Origin: Burkholderiaceae bacterium
Lineage (GTDB): Bacteria > Pseudomonadota > Gammaproteobacteria > Burkholderiales > Burkholderiaceae
Assembly: GCA_947448305.1 (NCBI GenBank)
Contig: CANFME010000013.1
Span: 1-37,678 of the forward strand
Length of the DNA stretch: 37,678 nucleotides
Direction of reading: 5' to 3'
Part shown: positions 34,744 to 37,678 of the stretch, piece by piece
Layout of the letters: every line of letters begins with the position of its first letter
How positions within the stretch are numbered: position 1 is the stretch's first letter
Notes under the pieces: generated by a model
Database searches by the model: none
Seen by the model: only the letters and a program-made list of their open reading frames with translations
What the model was told of the DNA's origin: nothing
Position numbers and translations under genes: made by a program

Positions 34744-35574
34744 ATGTGGAAAAATTTTACGAAAGAGCAGTTAGATACTGCATACAACAACTCTAAAGCT
34801 GTTGCTAATAGTTCAGAAATCATGCAAGCTTGGCAGCTGTCTAGTTTAAAAGTTAAAAACACTCGCTCTTTTCAGACAGACATTCCTTATTCTAAAGAGC
34901 TGTTTCCAGCATTTGACTTCTACCTTGCTAACAAAGATGCGCCAACCATTGCTTTTATACACGGTGGATTTTGGCAGATGCGCTCTAAAGATGATTTTGC
35001 TTTTATTGTGCCGGCTTTGCTGACAAAAAATATCAATGTTGCCATGCTTGGATATCGTTTAGCGCCAAGTGCTTCAATGGATCAAATTGTGATTGATATC
35101 AATAACGGCATTAAGGCATTAGTTACTTTTGTACAGAAGAATCAATTCAAAAGTCAGAATTTTTGGTTAGTGGGCTGGTCAGCCGGCGCCCATCTTGCTT
35201 CGATGCAAATACACCACCCTAAGGTTAATGGAGTGACCGCTATTAGCGGTATTTACGATCTCGAGCCGATGCGCTTTTGTTATGTAAATGATCTATTGAG
35301 ATTAGATGAAGCTATGTCGAATCGCAACTCACCTATTCATCTGTTACAGCATCCAACCAAAATAATTGATATTTTTGTTGGATCTGATGAATTACCTGAG
35401 ATGCAGAACCAATCTAAAAACTACTTTGAGTATCGAAATAATTTGAACTTACCAGGGACATTCACGAGCGTACCAAGTAAAAATCATTACACGATTCTGG
35501 ATGAATTAAAAAATACCGATGGAGTAATTCTTAAGCAACTCATGGAAAGAATTGCTCATAGTTCCCACCCTTAA
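34744..35574 (+). CDS. Alpha/beta hydrolase, kynurenine-formamidase-like
   Basis: A 276-residue soluble hydrolase. The oxyanion motif HGGFW (73-77), nucleophile elbow GWSAGAH with Ser146, acid Asp215 in VGSDELPE and base His248 in SKNHYTIL form a complete catalytic set. The HGGxW box and overall length match the arylformamidase/kynurenine formamidase branch (related to AFMID) and related carbamate or ester hydrolases. The surrounding genes encode an amidase and a gamma-glutamyl enzyme, hinting at amide breakdown, but no other tryptophan-degradation gene is seen. It ends one base from the convergent amidase stop. Confidence 0.85.
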   Translation: MWKNFTKEQLDTAYNNSKAVANSSEIMQAWQLSSLKVKNTRSFQTDIPYSKELFPAFDFYLANKDAPTIAFIHGGFWQMRSKDDFAFIVPALLTKNINVAMLGYRLAPSASMDQIVIDINNGIKALVTFVQKNQFKSQNFWLVGWSAGAHLASMQIHHPKVNGVTAISGIYDLEPMRFCYVNDLLRLDEAMSNRNSPIHLLQHPTKIIDIFVGSDELPEMQNQSKNYFEYRNNLNLPGTFTSVPSKNHYTILDELKNTDGVILKQLMERIAHSSHP

Positions 35575-35575
35575 T

Positions 35576-36769
35576 TTAATTTTCCACCTTAAATCCTGAA
35601 TTTTTATGAACAAAGTCTAAAAGCTGTAAATCAGAATGATGTGCCCCAATTAAGGAAATTCCAAAGCCACAGCCATTGATTTTGAAAGCCGGAATATTCA
35701 CCTGTGGCAATCCACCCAAGCCGGCAATCGATACCAACTGAAAAGTATCTTTACGAAATTGTTCTAATTCTTCAGCTGAACTGGTCAGTAAAGGGGCGAG
35801 ATTACTAGCAGTTGGAACTAAAAACATCGTATTAGGTATCAATATTTGATTTAACTGCGTTTGAATTGCCTTACGCACATCCTTCGCACTGTTAGCTGCT
35901 TCTTCTGAGATGTCTTTTGCAATTAAAAATCGTTGTTTAATACCAGGGCCAAAATGCTCAAAGTTTTGACTGGCCCACTGTCCGTGTTCAAGCCAAATTT
36001 CTCTAGCTTGAATCACTCTAAACGTTTCAGCAAAATTGCGTAATTGCATCCACTCTAAATCAAGCTCTTCAACCTGGAAATCTTTAAAAATCTCTTTTAC
36101 TTTGTGCATAAAGATTGCTTGAAGCTCATTCGAGAGAACGCCTAAGGCTTGTTTTGGAATAATGATTTTAGATTCGATTACTTGTTGTGGTTCATCACCA
36201 AGCAATACTTTGCCAACTTTCAGTAATGTTTGTGTATCACGCGCAAACCAACCTAAGGTATCAAAGCTTTTTGCAAGCGGTCTTGCATGTTGCAAGGAAA
36301 TCCTGCCATGCGTTGGCCTGACTCCGTAAATACCACAAAAACTTGCAGGAATTCGTACCGATCCACCGGTGTCGGTACCAATTGCAAAATCAACCAAATT
36401 TCCCGCAACAGACACTGCAGATCCACTAGAAGAACCTCCAGGAACACGATTCGGGTTCAGCGGATTTACCGGAGTACCAAAGTGTACATTCATGCCTAAG
36501 ATACTGTAAGTCAACTCATCCGTATGCGTCTTTCCAACTAGGGTTGCGCCAGCGTCTAGTAATTGAGTAACGATGGGGGCTGTTTCATTTGCAATTGGAT
36601 GGGTGCTAGTCCAATCTGGACTCCCAAAGGTTGTTGGGAATCCTGCTACATCGAAGACGTCTTTGAGTCCGAAGGTTAAATCATGAAGTTTCCCAGATTG
36701 ATTACCTTCAATAAGGGGTTCACCCTGCAAAATAAATGCCGAATAAATATCTCTAGGAATTACTTTCAT
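35576..36769 (-). CDS. Amidase signature family enzyme
   Basis: A 397-residue amidase with the Ser-cisSer-Lys triad: Lys36 (FGLKDVFDV), cis-Ser113 (PGGSSSGSA) and nucleophile Ser137 (GTDTGGSVRIP). The invariant 24-residue spacing between the serines is kept. It is shorter than GatA (~485 residues) and resembles stand-alone amidases such as the catalytic half of AtzF-type enzymes. No signal peptide. I choose ATG 36769 with AGGG upstream rather than the TTG two codons earlier. It lies 29 to 35 bases after the Old Yellow Enzyme gene on the same strand and is probably co-transcribed. Confidence 0.88.
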   Translation of the reverse strand: MKVIPRDIYSAFILQGEPLIEGNQSGKLHDLTFGLKDVFDVAGFPTTFGSPDWTSTHPIANETAPIVTQLLDAGATLVGKTHTDELTYSILGMNVHFGTPVNPLNPNRVPGGSSSGSAVSVAGNLVDFAIGTDTGGSVRIPASFCGIYGVRPTHGRISLQHARPLAKSFDTLGWFARDTQTLLKVGKVLLGDEPQQVIESKIIIPKQALGVLSNELQAIFMHKVKEIFKDFQVEELDLEWMQLRNFAETFRVIQAREIWLEHGQWASQNFEHFGPGIKQRFLIAKDISEEAANSAKDVRKAIQTQLNQILIPNTMFLVPTASNLAPLLTSSAEELEQFRKDTFQLVSIAGLGGLPQVNIPAFKINGCGFGISLIGAHHSDLQLLDFVHKNSGFKVEN

Positions 36770-36804
36770 GACCAACCCTTTTTTCTAAAAATTAATAGCT
36801 TTTA

Positions 36805-37678
36805 TCACTCTGCCAAAAATGGATAATCTGTATATCCTACTTCAGCACCACCGTAGAAGGTTCCACGATTATATTGATTAAGGGGAGCATTTAACTCGAA
36901 TCTTTTCACTAAATCGGGATTTGCTATGTAAATTCTGCCAAATGCTACAGCATCTGCATTGCCTGTTGAAACTGCTTCTTCGGCTGATTCACGCGTAAAT
37001 CCTCCGGCCATGATAACTTTTCCTTTAAATAGATTCTTAAACAAAGTTGCCGTACTTGGAACATTTTCTAAGACCTCATCACTACCACCAGCTGAAGTAG
37101 AGCGTGGTTCAATGAGGTGGAGATAAGACAAATTGAAAGTATTCAATTGTCCGATTAAGTAGTTAAATAGACCCACTGGATCACTATCACTCATATCACT
37201 GAAGGTTCCATATGGAGAAAGTCTTACACCAACTTGCTCAGAATCCCATACTTGTGTTACTGCGTTTAATACTTCAAATAATAATTTACAACGATTTTCA
37301 ATACTTCCACCATATTCATCAGTTCGGTGATTCGTACCATCTTGTAAAAATTGGTCTAATAAATAGCCATTCGCAGCGTGTACCTCAACACCATCAAAGC
37401 CCGCTTCTTTTGCTAAGGACGCAGCATGCTTATATGACTCAACCAATCCGGCAATCTCAGTGATATCTAAGGCACGTGGCGTTTCATAATCTTCTTGTGA
37501 CCATTGTGCGGTATAAACTTTTCCACTTGGGCGTATTGCAGATGGGGCTACCGGTAAACCATCTTCTGGATGATGGGACGAGTGAGAAATACGTCCGACA
37601 TGCCAAAGCTGTAAAACAATCTTGCCGTCTTTCTCGTGAACTGCTTGTGTTACTTTCTTCCATGCTGTTACTTGATCA
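36805..37678 (-). CDS. nemA: Old Yellow Enzyme family alkene reductase (NemA-like), N-terminus cut off by window edge
   Basis: FMN-dependent reductase of activated alkenes and nitro compounds, using NAD(P)H. The frame is open from the right edge, so the 290 visible residues lack roughly the first 70 of ~365. Visible motifs are VLQLWHVGRISHSS and VHAANGYLLDQFLQDGTNHR, with the His/Asn pair that binds the substrate carbonyl. DEYGGSIENR follows, and near the end VIMAGGFTRESAEEAV and ADAVAFGRIYIANPDLVKR bind the flavin phosphate. An apparent start at 37446 (TTG) is only an internal leucine codon. The protein ends close to the amidase gene start, suggesting one transcript. Confidence 0.93.
   Translation of the reverse strand, partial: DQVTAWKKVTQAVHEKDGKIVLQLWHVGRISHSSHHPEDGLPVAPSAIRPSGKVYTAQWSQEDYETPRALDITEIAGLVESYKHAASLAKEAGFDGVEVHAANGYLLDQFLQDGTNHRTDEYGGSIENRCKLLFEVLNAVTQVWDSEQVGVRLSPYGTFSDMSDSDPVGLFNYLIGQLNTFNLSYLHLIEPRSTSAGGSDEVLENVPSTATLFKNLFKGKVIMAGGFTRESAEEAVSTGNADAVAFGRIYIANPDLVKRFELNAPLNQYNRGTFYGGAEVGYTDYPFLAE

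Overview
The window looks like a compact, AT-rich betaproteobacterial chromosome (Burkholderiales, most like Polynucleobacter). This is an inference from three things: the gene order terC-sucD-sucC-DUF2889-recX-recA with a type IV pilin beside it, the run pgk-pyk-fba-purC-purE-purK facing ilvE-zinc finger-waaF, and the protein sequences themselves. There is no rRNA, tRNA, IS element, prophage or CRISPR array that I can see. Genes are tightly packed, many overlap by 1-4 bases, and several use TTG starts.

Left part (1-6018, minus strand): a probable operon pgk > pyk > fba > purC > purE > purK (purK runs off the left edge), joining lower glycolysis/gluconeogenesis to purine synthesis. Facing it (6185-9424, plus strand) are ilvE, a small zinc-finger protein, waaF, an NTF2-like protein and a protein of unknown family. 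These collide at a shared TTAA with a periplasmic M48 metalloprotease (minus). moaC follows on the plus strand.

11560-14630 is a markedly AT-rich stretch carrying a seven-helix membrane histidine kinase, its FixJ-type response regulator and a diverged cytoplasmic SOUL-like protein. 14634-20499 (minus) is conserved housekeeping: pilin, TerC, succinyl-CoA synthetase, a DUF2889 protein, RecX and RecA. recA has a near-consensus LexA box, and terC and sucCD each end in a clear terminator. 20840-22525 (plus) is a strongly expressed-looking MHS-family transporter with good promoter and terminator and an unusual ~130-residue periplasmic insert.

22755-25626 (minus) is feoA-feoB under a Fur-box promoter, followed by a secreted SOUL haem-binding protein. 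A YheS-type ABC-F ATPase follows on the plus strand. 27743-31765 (minus) is the most unusual piece: a four-gene unit encoding a secreted cytochrome c/EF-hand/BON fusion, a Tat-exported amidohydrolase, a DUF1080 lipoprotein and an MDR oxidoreductase. This suggests an uncharacterised periplasmic degradation or oxidation module. The right end holds accessory metabolism: a DMT permease, a gamma-glutamyltransferase-family enzyme, a kynurenine-formamidase-like hydrolase, an amidase and an Old Yellow Enzyme cut by the right edge.
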